The notes under the pieces were generated by a model that saw only the letters and a program-made list of their open reading frames with translations, was not told the DNA's origin and made no database searches. Positions 29,205-37,937 of a stretch of 41,705 bases of DNA are shown in pieces. Where the stretch lies: contig CAJOPE010000077.1 in the NCBI GenBank assembly GCA_905236815.1, positions 1-41,705 of the forward strand, written 5' to 3'. Within the stretch, counting starts at the first letter, position 1, and every line of letters begins with the position of its first letter. This DNA comes from an uncultured Prevotella sp. (GTDB lineage: Bacteria; Bacteroidota; Bacteroidia; Bacteroidales; Bacteroidaceae). Made by a program: the position numbers and the translations under genes.

Positions 29205-30503
29205 TTATTTGTCCTTTATGATAGATACAGCTAAGGCTCCTAACACCAAGGATACACCTGCCAATACCATCATATTACTTTGGACTGAGCCAACAAGTCC
29301 TAGAAGTACACCACCGATAGCAGCTGCTACTATCTGAGGAATACAAATTGTTCCATTAAACAAGCCCAGATAGGCACCCATGTGTCCATATCCCTGTAAA
29401 GCATTAGTCACAAAGGTGAATGGCATCGCCAACATTGCAGCCCATGCACATCCAATCAGGATAAATGGAATAAAGAGCAGATACTGGTCGTGAACAAATG
29501 CACACCAAACAAAACCGATACCGCCCAGAACTAGACTAAATGCATAAGCGAACTTTCTATTCTGGAATTTTGGAAGAACGGTTGCCCATACTACAGAACC
29601 AATCGCCTGAACAGCAAACAGAATACCTACCCAGTTGCCTGCTTCCTGATAACCTTCTGATGCAACATCAGTAGTTCCCCAGCAATTAGCGGCAACTGTA
29701 CCATTGGTATAAGTCCACATATACATAAATGCAAACCAACTGAAGAACTGCACAAGGCCCACTTTCCAGAAAGTAGAAGGAGCATTCTTCAACAAGGAAA
29801 TCCAGTTACCAGAACCTTCCTCCTTTTCAGGTTCAGCATTATACTCCTTATAAGTCTGAGGATCCCATTCTTTCACCTTAATAGTAGTATAAATCACACA
29901 AAGAATAAGGATTGCAGCACCGATATAGAATGACCAGATTACAGAATCTGGCACGACACCTGCCTCAGCTATATTCTTGATACCCAACCAAGTAAAAAGG
30001 AATGGGAAAATATATCCCACCAATGAACCAGCATTACAAAGAAAACTCTGGATGGAATAAGCCAAGCCTTTCTGTTTCTCGTTCACCATATCACCCACCA
30101 GCATCTTGAAGGGTTGCATTGCCATATTAATACTGGTATCGAGGAACATCAATGAAATCAATCCGAAAATCATAGCTGCCCCTACAGATAAACCTAAAGA
30201 ACCAGAATTAGGTAACAAGCACATTACTAAAACAGCAACTGCAGCACCTATAAATAAATAAGGTATACGGCGACCCAGTTTAGTCCAGGTATTATCAGAA
30301 CAAGTACCCACTATAGGTTGAACAAGAATACCCATCAATGGTGGAAGTATCCAAAAATAACTAAGATTGTGAGGATCAGCACCCAAAGTAGCAAAGATTC
30401 GTGAAATGTTTGCACTCTGTAAAGCATAGGCAATTTGCACACCGAAGAATCCGAAACTCAAGTTCCAGAGTCCCCAGAAATTCATATCAGGCTTTTGTTT
30501 CAT
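29205..30503 (-). CDS. MFS sugar transporter, probably maltose/glucose uptake
   Basis: A 432-residue inner-membrane carrier of the major facilitator superfamily with about twelve hydrophobic segments. The N-terminal sequence (NFWGLWNLSFGFFGVQIAYALQSANISRIF) and RRIPYLFIGA resemble the sucrose/maltose-type glycoside-cation symporters found beside starch genes in Bacteroidota. It lies between lacI and malQ on the same strand. The likely role is moving maltose, maltodextrin or glucose made in the periplasm into the cytoplasm for the GH77 enzyme. The ATG at 30503 is used; an internal ATG seven codons in is an alternative. The substrate is inferred from context. Confidence 0.87.
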   Translation of the reverse strand: MKQKPDMNFWGLWNLSFGFFGVQIAYALQSANISRIFATLGADPHNLSYFWILPPLMGILVQPIVGTCSDNTWTKLGRRIPYLFIGAAVAVLVMCLLPNSGSLGLSVGAAMIFGLISLMFLDTSINMAMQPFKMLVGDMVNEKQKGLAYSIQSFLCNAGSLVGYIFPFLFTWLGIKNIAEAGVVPDSVIWSFYIGAAILILCVIYTTIKVKEWDPQTYKEYNAEPEKEEGSGNWISLLKNAPSTFWKVGLVQFFSWFAFMYMWTYTNGTVAANCWGTTDVASEGYQEAGNWVGILFAVQAIGSVVWATVLPKFQNRKFAYAFSLVLGGIGFVWCAFVHDQYLLFIPFILIGCAWAAMLAMPFTFVTNALQGYGHMGAYLGLFNGTICIPQIVAAAIGGVLLGLVGSVQSNMMVLAGVSLVLGALAVSIIKDK

Positions 30504-30510
30504 AATAAAT

Positions 30511-30632
30511 TACCCCACCAAGCCTCCCCGAAGGGGGAGGATGCAAAACACATCAGTGAGGTCTCCTTTTTTATTGTTTTAAAATAGATTTATATCAAAA
30601 GAAACATCCTCCGCTTCAGGGAGGCTTGGTGG
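30511..30632. repeat. Long imperfect inverted repeat between lacI and the MFS gene
   Basis: Arms of about 32 bp face each other at 30511-30543 and 30604-30632. The outermost 16 bases (CCCCACCAAGCCTCCC, from 30513) match perfectly, and the inner parts differ by a few changes. The left arm is also a hairpin by itself (CCTCCCC GAA GGGGGAGG). About 60 AT-rich bases lie between the arms, with no gene. The element sits only 7 bases from the lacI stop and the MFS start. It looks like a REP-like or miniature mobile element and could also limit read-through from lacI. Confidence 0.7.
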
Positions 30633-30639
30633 GGAATAA

Positions 30640-31680
30640 TTATCTAGTAGTTCCCCTTATCACCAATCGAGTTCTAACAACCCTCTTTTCAATTTTATTC
30701 TTAGGGATATCACCTTCCACCTGTCCAATAAGGATATTAGCAGCCTCCTCACCCACCAACTTTCCACGCTGTTCCACAGTAGTAAGCATAGGGTCGCAGG
30801 CAACAGCACGATTTCCATTGGTAAATCCACAGATAGAAATATCCTCAGGAACACTGAATCCCATTCGCTTGGCTGTATAGAGAATACCAATAGCTGTATC
30901 ATCATTTACAGCAAAGAAACCATCTGGCGGATTATCCATACCCAGAAGATCTGGAGTAATTGCCTCTGCAGCAGAACGGTTGTCACAAAGACGAACCAGT
31001 TCTTCATCAAAGTTCAAACCACTCTTCAACAAGGCATCCTTATAACCGTTAAAACGATTCTTTGATATCTCCATATTCATTGACGAACCATAGTATGCAA
31101 TTCGTTTGCACCCAGTATCTATCATGTGTCTTACTGCCGTGAAAGAACCCATATAGTCATCCACCACAACACGACTTGCATTAACACCTGTGCAAATACG
31201 ATCATAGAATACCAAAGGTACACCATTATCTATCAACTTCCGAAAGTGATCATACTGCGTAGTATCCTTTGCCTGAGAAACAATAACGCCACATACCTTA
31301 TTCTTATAGAAGTCATCACAGATCTTCACCTCCCGGTCGTATTTCTCGCCACTCAAGGCCACCATAATGCGATAACCTCTCGCTCTTGCTTCCTCTTCAA
31401 TGCCAGTAAGAATAGATGCGAAATAATAATGTATAAACTCAGGAACGATCACACCAATGATTTTCATTGGCATAACCTTACTATGGCGTAAAGCCTCTCC
31501 GATTACATTAGGATAGAAATTATGTTCACGCGCATAAGCTTGAATACGCTCACGCTGAACGGCACTGATACGGGGACTATCCTTCAGTGCTCTCGATACT
31601 GTCGCAATGGAAACACCCAAGTCGCGAGCAATATCCTTCATTGTTATATTATTCTGATTTTCCAAGGCTATTAAGTTCAT
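30640..31680 (-). CDS. LacI-family transcription regulator of the starch locus
   Basis: A 346-residue LacI/GalR-type regulator. The N-terminal helix-turn-helix (about 14-33, MKDIARDLGVSIATVSRAL) is followed by the hinge region and a periplasmic-binding-like sensor domain (IIGVIVPEFIHYYFASILTGIE, then FYDRICTG and AAEAITPDLL). I use the ATG at 31680. The frame is open to 31761, but that part overlaps the operator and the promoter boxes. An ATG at 31641 directly before KDIA is also possible. It is transcribed away from starch susC. Three matching palindromes (29191, 31745, 39445) fit a regulator of malQ, susC and the amylase. The effector (for example maltose) is unknown. Confidence 0.92.
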   Translation of the reverse strand: MNLIALENQNNITMKDIARDLGVSIATVSRALKDSPRISAVQRERIQAYAREHNFYPNVIGEALRHSKVMPMKIIGVIVPEFIHYYFASILTGIEEEARARGYRIMVALSGEKYDREVKICDDFYKNKVCGVIVSQAKDTTQYDHFRKLIDNGVPLVFYDRICTGVNASRVVVDDYMGSFTAVRHMIDTGCKRIAYYGSSMNMEISKNRFNGYKDALLKSGLNFDEELVRLCDNRSAAEAITPDLLGMDNPPDGFFAVNDDTAIGILYTAKRMGFSVPEDISICGFTNGNRAVACDPMLTTVEQRGKLVGEEAANILIGQVEGDIPKNKIEKRVVRTRLVIRGTTR

Positions 31681-31700
31681 GGCAAATTTATGCAAAAGTG

Positions 31701-31708
31701 CAAAAATA
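31701..31708 (-). promoter_or_regulatory. Candidate -7 box of lacI
   Basis: Read on the minus strand this is TATTTTTG, an exact TAnnTTTG match 20 bases before the 31680 start. A weaker alternative, TAAATTTG, lies at 31683-31690 and would fit the 31641 start. The shared palindrome is centred about 50 bp upstream, so self-regulation is possible. Confidence 0.5.
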
Positions 31709-31744
31709 CGAAACCAAACACTATATTTATTTATGAAAACACAA

Positions 31745-31758
31745 TGCAAACGTTTGCG
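31745..31758. promoter_or_regulatory. LacI-type operator in the lacI-susC divergent region
   Basis: TGCAAACGTTTGCG has the perfect 12-bp core GCAAACGTTTGC at 31746-31757. Its centre is 68.5 bp upstream of the last base of the susC -7 box and 50.5 bp from that of the candidate lacI -7 box. It could control both directions. Confidence 0.85.
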
Positions 31759-31812
31759 CAATAATAAGAACGGATTTTAGTTATAATTAGTACGAACAAA
31801 ACTTAAAATAGA

Positions 31813-31820
31813 TATATTTG
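31813..31820 (+). promoter_or_regulatory. -7 promoter box of starch susC
   Basis: TATATTTG matches TAnnTTTG exactly. Transcription would start near 31827, leaving a leader of about 90 bases before the ATG at 31917. No -33 TTTG is visible at the usual distance, which would fit a promoter that needs an activator. Confidence 0.65.
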
Positions 31821-31916
31821 CACCGATAATTCGCATGAAATACGCTCAATCGGAGCCTAGTAACCTAGAGAAATAACAATAAACAATATATTAACGTTAA
31901 CTTAAAAATCAAGCAA

Positions 31917-34900
31917 ATGAAGAAGGTAAATTTTAAATTGCCTCTAAGGACATGGGCCATTGCTGGTGGCTTACTCCTTTCTGCTACGGCCTTTGCACAA
32001 TCAAAAGTCACAGGCCAGGTTAAGGATGCTAACGGAGAACCAATTATCGGTGCTACCATTACTGCCAATGGCAAGACATTAGGTATTACTGATTTTGACG
32101 GTAACTATTCCGTAGATGTTCCTAAGGGTACCCAGCTTACCATTACTTATGTAGGAATGCTTCCACAGAAGGTAACTGCAGGTAGTAACTCCGTCATTAC
32201 ACTAAAATCTGATGACCAGAATCTGAACGAAGTAATCGTCATCGGTTATGGTACCGCTAAGAAATCCGATTTAACCGGTTCAGTAACTGCTCTAAGACCT
32301 GATGCCAAGAACAAAGGTTTGGTTGTAAACCCTCAAGACATGCTCGCCGGTAAGGTTGCCGGTGTTAACATCACAAGTAACGATGGTGCTCCAGGTGCAG
32401 GTGCCAACATCCGTATTCGTGGTGGCTCTTCTCTGAACGCTTCTAACGACCCATTGATCGTCATTGATGGTATCCCTATGGATAACAATGGTATCAAGGG
32501 TTTGTCTAACCCTCTTTCTACTATCAATCCTCAGGATATTGAGACATTCAATGTTTTGAAGGATGCTTCTGCTACAGCTATCTATGGTAGCCGTGGTTCT
32601 AATGGTGTTATCATCATCACAACAAAGAGAGGCCATGCAGGACAAAAACTCAGTGTAAGTTACAACGGTAGTGTTACTGCTTCTACGAAGAAGAAGACTG
32701 TTGATGTAATGAACGCTGCTGAATATACTAAGTTTGTAAAAGATCTCTATACAGGAAGCGATCGCTATGATGCAGCTGTAGGTGCTCTTGGCAAAGCTGA
32801 TACTGATTGGCAGGACCAGATTTATCGTACTGCTATCAGCCAGGATCACGGAGTAACTGTTGCTGGTTCAATCGGCAAAGCTCTTCCTTATCGTGTATCT
32901 TTAGGTTATACAGGTAATCAGGGTATCTTAAAGACTTCTGATTTTGACAGATACACAGCTTCTGTTAATTTAAACCCAAGTTTGTTTGATAAGCACTTAA
33001 ACATCAACTTCAACTTGAAGGGAATGTTTGCTCAAACCAACTATGCAAACACTGAAGCTATCAGTGCTGCAGTTTGGTATGATCCAACACAGCCTGTAAC
33101 ATCTTCTGACGCAGCATACAAGAATTTCGGTGGCTACTATGAGTGGTTAGGCAATGGTACTGCCCTCAACGATAGCAGTTGGCCTTCTACTTACAACAAT
33201 TTGGCCCAGAAGAACCCTGTTGCTCTTCTCAATCTTCGTGATGAGCATGCAAACTCAAGAGATCTTTCTGGTAACATCGACCTTGATTATAAGGTTCATG
33301 GATTTGAGGACTTACGCCTCCATGCAACTGCAGGTGCAGATATCTCAAATGGTAAGCAGTACCTAACAGTTAGTCCACAATCTCCTGAAGCTATTTATTA
33401 CGGTAACTATGGTTGGGATAGAACAGAAAAGCAGAACTACACATTAAGTGGTTATGCACAGTATTATCATGATTTCAAGGATAAAAACGAAAATCATTTC
33501 GATATCATGGTAGGTTCTGAGTACCAGAGAATGACTCTTAGCAACAAGAACTTCTATACAGGTTACTATCCATCATCTAATAACGACGACAAGCTTCGCG
33601 GAACTATGCACGACCCTAAGGGTTATGCCATCAAGGACGCAAACGGCAACATAAAAGGATACGATCCATATTATGATCCAACAGAATATCGTATTCTTTC
33701 TTACTTCGGACGTGCTACATGGTCACTCATGGGTGGTCGTTATATGCTGACCGGTACTGTTCGTGCAGATGGTTCTTCTAAGTTCAACTGGCTAAAGCCT
33801 TACGACAATCAGCAATGGGGTACATTCCCTTCAGGTGCTTTTGCATGGCGTATCAAGGATGAGAATGCTTTCAAGGATATCAAGTGGCTTTCCGACTTAA
33901 AATTCCGCGCTAGTTACGGTATGACAGGCCAGCAGGAATTGAACTTCGACGGACCTCTCAAGAACTATCCTTACTTCACATCTTACGTATTGAACTCAGG
34001 TCCTGGTTCACTTTATCCTATCTCTGGAGATGGTTCTTCTGCTCGTCCATCTGCAGTTAACCACGAATTGACATGGGAGACAACAACAACCTACAACCTT
34101 GGTTTGGATTGGGGATTGTTCAACCAGCGCTTAACAGGTACTGTAGACTGGTACTATCGTAAGACAACAGATTTGATCAATACAGTATATGTTCCTGCAA
34201 TGTACACCTTCAAGAATACATTGCCATCAAATATTGGTGATATGGAAAATACCGGTGTTGAAGCAAGCATTCACTGGTTAGCAGTAAATACTAAGGATTG
34301 GCATTGGACACTTGACTACAACTTTACTTATAATCACAATAAGATTACTAAGTTGACAGGTGACAATGATGAAAACTACTTTGTACCAACAGGTGGTATT
34401 TCAGCCGGTACAGGTGTAAACTGTCAGGCTCATGCAGTTGGTCACGCAGCTAAGTCTTTCTATGTATTCCAGCAGGTTTACGACAAGGATGGAAATCCTC
34501 TCGAGGGTGTAGTAGTTGACCGTAACGCAGATGGTCAGATCACAGATGCCGACAAGTATTTCTACAAGAGCCCTGCAGCTCCTGTAACAATGGGTCTTTC
34601 TTCTCGCTTGGAATACCGCAATTGGGATTTAGGATTCTCTCTCCGTGCAAGTATTGGCAACTATGTATTCAATGACTTAATGGCAGGTGCTTCAAATATC
34701 GCATCTAGCGAAATCTACACAAGTTCAAACTACTTGTCAAACCGTCCAAAGTCAGTTTTACCATACAAATGGCAGACTTATGAGACAACTTCAACTTTGT
34801 CAGACCGTTGGGTACAGAACGCTTCTTTCTTGAAGTGTGACAACATCACCCTCGGTTACAGTTTCTACAACCTCTTTAAAGGTGGCAATTTTGAAGGCAT

Positions 34901-35045
34901 AAGCGGTCGTATTTACGGTGCAGTTAACAATGTCTTCACCATTACAAAATACGAAGGACTTGATCCTGAGGTATTCGATGGTATTGACAACAATATCTAC
35001 CCACGTCCTTTCTCTGCTACAGTTGGTTTAAGTCTGAACTTCTAA
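31917..35045 (+). CDS. susC: SusC-family TonB-dependent transporter (starch)
   Basis: A 1,042-residue outer-membrane importer for starch oligosaccharides. A signal peptide (cut near AFA-QS) is followed by a carboxypeptidase-D-like domain (KVTGQVKDANGEPIIGATI), a TonB-box-like segment (LNEVIVIGYGTAKKSDLTGSV), and the plug (NIRIRGGSSLNASNDPLIVIDGI cut into VIDGIPM, then SATAIYGSRGSNGVIIITT). The barrel ends in VGLSLNF. It heads the susCDEF cluster, with susD 22 bases downstream. The assignment to starch rests on its SusD/E/F neighbours and the surrounding amylolytic genes. It is clearly different from the arabinan SusC at 13204-16422. Confidence 0.94.
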   Translation: MKKVNFKLPLRTWAIAGGLLLSATAFAQSKVTGQVKDANGEPIIGATITANGKTLGITDFDGNYSVDVPKGTQLTITYVGMLPQKVTAGSNSVITLKSDDQNLNEVIVIGYGTAKKSDLTGSVTALRPDAKNKGLVVNPQDMLAGKVAGVNITSNDGAPGAGANIRIRGGSSLNASNDPLIVIDGIPMDNNGIKGLSNPLSTINPQDIETFNVLKDASATAIYGSRGSNGVIIITTKRGHAGQKLSVSYNGSVTASTKKKTVDVMNAAEYTKFVKDLYTGSDRYDAAVGALGKADTDWQDQIYRTAISQDHGVTVAGSIGKALPYRVSLGYTGNQGILKTSDFDRYTASVNLNPSLFDKHLNINFNLKGMFAQTNYANTEAISAAVWYDPTQPVTSSDAAYKNFGGYYEWLGNGTALNDSSWPSTYNNLAQKNPVALLNLRDEHANSRDLSGNIDLDYKVHGFEDLRLHATAGADISNGKQYLTVSPQSPEAIYYGNYGWDRTEKQNYTLSGYAQYYHDFKDKNENHFDIMVGSEYQRMTLSNKNFYTGYYPSSNNDDKLRGTMHDPKGYAIKDANGNIKGYDPYYDPTEYRILSYFGRATWSLMGGRYMLTGTVRADGSSKFNWLKPYDNQQWGTFPSGAFAWRIKDENAFKDIKWLSDLKFRASYGMTGQQELNFDGPLKNYPYFTSYVLNSGPGSLYPISGDGSSARPSAVNHELTWETTTTYNLGLDWGLFNQRLTGTVDWYYRKTTDLINTVYVPAMYTFKNTLPSNIGDMENTGVEASIHWLAVNTKDWHWTLDYNFTYNHNKITKLTGDNDENYFVPTGGISAGTGVNCQAHAVGHAAKSFYVFQQVYDKDGNPLEGVVVDRNADGQITDADKYFYKSPAAPVTMGLSSRLEYRNWDLGFSLRASIGNYVFNDLMAGASNIASSEIYTSSNYLSNRPKSVLPYKWQTYETTSTLSDRWVQNASFLKCDNITLGYSFYNLFKGGNFEGISGRIYGAVNNVFTITKYEGLDPEVFDGIDNNIYPRPFSATVGLSLNF

Positions 35046-35067
35046 AAAACTAAAAGGAATATCTATT

Positions 35068-36693
35068 ATGAAAAGTTATATAAAAAATATATTTCCAGCC
35101 GCTGCTCTAGCATTGACCTTGGGAATGACTTCTTGCTCTGACGTCTTAGAGATTTCTCCAAAAGACCCTGATGTAGTAACTAAGATTACTCCTAGCCAGT
35201 TATTCAATAAGTGCTATGCCAATATTGGTACTGCTGGTCAAGGTGGCGCTAATGGTGATTGCGATATCGATGGTTTGGATGGAGGTACAACAGGTTATGT
35301 ACGTCAGCTCTTCAATGCCAACGAACTTACAACAGATGAAGCTATCTGTGGATGGGGTGATGAAGGTATTTCTGCTTTCGATTACTGCAACTATGATGCT
35401 TCACACCCAATGCTTCGCGGTTTCTACTATCGTTTAGCCTTTGGCGTTACTGTATGCAACGAATATCTAACAGAATTCGGTGACAACGATGCAACTATGT
35501 CTGCTGAAGTTCGTTTCCTTCGCGCTCTTAACTATTACGAGTTAATGGATTGCTTTGGCAACGTACCTTTCACTACAGTAGTTGGCGAAACACCTAAGCA
35601 AATCAAGCGTGCTGACCTTTACGCATGGTTGGAAAAGGAATTACTCGAAGTAGAAGGTTCTCTTTCTGAAGCTAAGCCTAAGACTTCTTCTGATGCAGGC
35701 TACGGACGTGTAGATAAGGCTGCAGCTTGGTTACTCCTTGCACGTCTTTATCTGAATGCAGAAGTATATACAGGCAAGGCTGAATGGGCAAAAGCTCAGG
35801 AGTATGCAAAGAAGGTTATGGACTCTAAATACCAACTTTACACTACTGCAAAGACTGATGCTGAGGGCCAGAAGTGGAGTGCTTATCAGCAACTCTTTAT
35901 GGGTGACAATGGTGAGAATGGTTCTTCTGTTGAAGCTATTTTCCCTATTCTTCAAGATGGTAAAAACACAACATCATGGGGTACAACCCTATTCTTGATG
36001 GCAGGTGCTACAGATGCCAACGTTGTTATGAAGAAAGATGGAAAGACCACAGGTGTGGGCACAACAGAGTCTTGGGGTGGTAACCGCTGCCGTCCAGACC
36101 TGCTTGCAAAGTTCTTCCCTAACAACGATGCTCCTGAAGCAAACGCATACATGATGCCAAAGAATGCCGGTGATGACCGTGCTATCTTCGATGGTGTTGG
36201 TCGTAAGCTTGAAAATACAGAAGTTGGTTCTTTCACAAATGGTTATGCAACTTGTAAGTTCAACAACTTCAGAACAGATGGCAAGCAAGGAAACAGTTCA
36301 CAGTTCCCTGATGCCGACTTCTATTTCTTGCGTTCAGCAGAGGCTTACTTGATTTATGCAGAAGCAGATGCAAGAATAAACAATGGTGGCACTACCACAG
36401 CAGGTACAGAGGCTATCAATGCTCTTCGCAAGCGTGCTAATGCAACAACAAAGACAACATCTTACTCACTCAGAGAAATCTGTGATGAGTGGAGCCGCGA
36501 GTTCTATTTCGAAGGTTTGCGTCGCCCTACCCTTATCCGTTTCGGATACTTCGGTGGCAATAATAACTACAAGTGGCAATGGAAGGGTGGTACTATTGAA
36601 GGCAAGAGCTTCTCTGCAACCAAGAACATCTTCGCTATTCCAACTCAGGATTTGACAGTAAATCCAAACTTGAAGCAGAACACTGGTTATTAA
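35068..36693 (+). CDS. susD: SusD-family starch-binding lipoprotein
   Basis: A 541-residue surface lipoprotein that binds starch and delivers it to SusC. The lipobox cysteine is Cys23 (MTSC), followed by SDVLEISPKDPD. Family blocks include EVRFLRALNYYELMDCFGNVP around residue 150 and EWSREFYFEGLRRPTLIRFG near 480, the SusD counterpart of the usual EGxRxxDLxR motif. Its length is close to that of B. thetaiotaomicron SusD. The gene lies 22 bases after susC and 21 before susE. Confidence 0.93.
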   Translation: MKSYIKNIFPAAALALTLGMTSCSDVLEISPKDPDVVTKITPSQLFNKCYANIGTAGQGGANGDCDIDGLDGGTTGYVRQLFNANELTTDEAICGWGDEGISAFDYCNYDASHPMLRGFYYRLAFGVTVCNEYLTEFGDNDATMSAEVRFLRALNYYELMDCFGNVPFTTVVGETPKQIKRADLYAWLEKELLEVEGSLSEAKPKTSSDAGYGRVDKAAAWLLLARLYLNAEVYTGKAEWAKAQEYAKKVMDSKYQLYTTAKTDAEGQKWSAYQQLFMGDNGENGSSVEAIFPILQDGKNTTSWGTTLFLMAGATDANVVMKKDGKTTGVGTTESWGGNRCRPDLLAKFFPNNDAPEANAYMMPKNAGDDRAIFDGVGRKLENTEVGSFTNGYATCKFNNFRTDGKQGNSSQFPDADFYFLRSAEAYLIYAEADARINNGGTTTAGTEAINALRKRANATTKTTSYSLREICDEWSREFYFEGLRRPTLIRFGYFGGNNNYKWQWKGGTIEGKSFSATKNIFAIPTQDLTVNPNLKQNTGY

Positions 36694-36714
36694 TCAATTA
36701 AATTAGGAACGAAT

Positions 36715-37908
36715 ATGAAAAATATATTTAAGTCAACACTGCTGCTTCTTTGCAGTATTTGTCTCCTCACAGCCTGTGAGGATGACAATGACGAGAATCC
36801 AGTGCTGAAGTCACCTACCGCATTCGTACTTAACACACCAGCAGCCGCTGATCAGATCATCGACCTGGCTAATTCTAGTAATGTGGTGCTCACTTGCTCT
36901 CAGCCTAACTACGGATTCCCTGCTTCTACACAGTACACAGTAGAAGTGGCTACAAAAAGTGATATGAGCGATGCTGTGAAACTTTCACAAAACTTCACTA
37001 CAGCAAAGATGGAGTTAGACGCTTCTGAAATAGCAAGCACACTTACCAACCTTGAGTTGGCTGCTGGCAAGAAAGCAGAAGACTTCCCAATGAATATTCC
37101 TGTATATTTCCGCGCTAATGCGGTTATGGTTACCAAAACAGGTGAGGAAGTTAAGGGTACAAGTATTCAATCTAATGTCGTAAGCTACAACAAGGTAGAC
37201 CTGAAGTTCTCTCTTCCTGCAGTTCATGCCCCAGAAGGTTTGTTTATTACAGGTAACTTCAATGGATGGAGTTGGGATGCAGACAAGGCTCTCAAGATGG
37301 TTGAGGTTTATGGGTCACGCGACAACGACAACACCACAGCTAAATTCTGGCACATGGTTTACATCGATGGAACTGGTATCAAGTTCAATACTGCTACTGC
37401 TTGGGATGGTAACGAGAAGGGCTTCGGCAACATCACAGTTGATCCTAACAGCGAATTAGGCAGCGATATCCAGGACGGCGGCGGCAACATCGCTTCTAAG
37501 AATCCAGGATGGTACCTGATGGTTGTTACAGCTACTGTTAGTGGACGTGATGTTAAGTACACTGTAACATTCAACAAGCCTGAGGTATGGCTTATGGGTC
37601 CTGTTGTCGGTAACGGCGATTGGAAGGAACTTGAGCCAGGTATGAAGTTCGAGATTCCAACTACTGCTGATGGTGAATTCGTATCCCCTGCCTTCAAGGG
37701 AGCTGTTCCTGGTGGTGATGGCGACGGTGTTCGTATTTACGTAAAGGTACCAGACTATGACTGGTGGAAGACTGAGTTCATTGTTGGTGGTGACTTTGGT
37801 TCAACTATCACTTACCGTGCAACAGGCGGTGATCAGGCTCGAGTAGCAGGTAATGTTGGTCAGAAGGTTCACTTGAACTTTACAACTGAGACTGGTTCAA
37901 TCAAGTAA
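36715..37908 (+). CDS. susE: SusE-like starch-binding lipoprotein
   Basis: A 397-residue outer-membrane lipoprotein. The lipobox is LTAC with Cys21, followed by EDDNDEN, an acidic run typical of surface export. An N-terminal Ig-like domain with the SusE pattern (SPTAFVLNTPAAADQIIDL, SQPNYGFPASTQYTVEV) precedes starch-binding-type domains that begin near LFITGNFNGWSW (about 175) and WLMGPVVGNGDW (about 290). It does not cut starch but would hold it near SusCD. It lies in the same operon, 21 bases after susD and 29 before susF. Confidence 0.86.
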   Translation: MKNIFKSTLLLLCSICLLTACEDDNDENPVLKSPTAFVLNTPAAADQIIDLANSSNVVLTCSQPNYGFPASTQYTVEVATKSDMSDAVKLSQNFTTAKMELDASEIASTLTNLELAAGKKAEDFPMNIPVYFRANAVMVTKTGEEVKGTSIQSNVVSYNKVDLKFSLPAVHAPEGLFITGNFNGWSWDADKALKMVEVYGSRDNDNTTAKFWHMVYIDGTGIKFNTATAWDGNEKGFGNITVDPNSELGSDIQDGGGNIASKNPGWYLMVVTATVSGRDVKYTVTFNKPEVWLMGPVVGNGDWKELEPGMKFEIPTTADGEFVSPAFKGAVPGGDGDGVRIYVKVPDYDWWKTEFIVGGDFGSTITYRATGGDQARVAGNVGQKVHLNFTTETGSIK

Positions 37909-37937
37909 AAAAAAACGGTTTCTAAAAATCAATTGAC

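Noticed and set aside
31681..31761. Longer lacI reading frame starting at 31761
   Set aside because: The extension overlaps the operator and both candidate promoter boxes, and the HTH domain begins only after residue 40 of that version.
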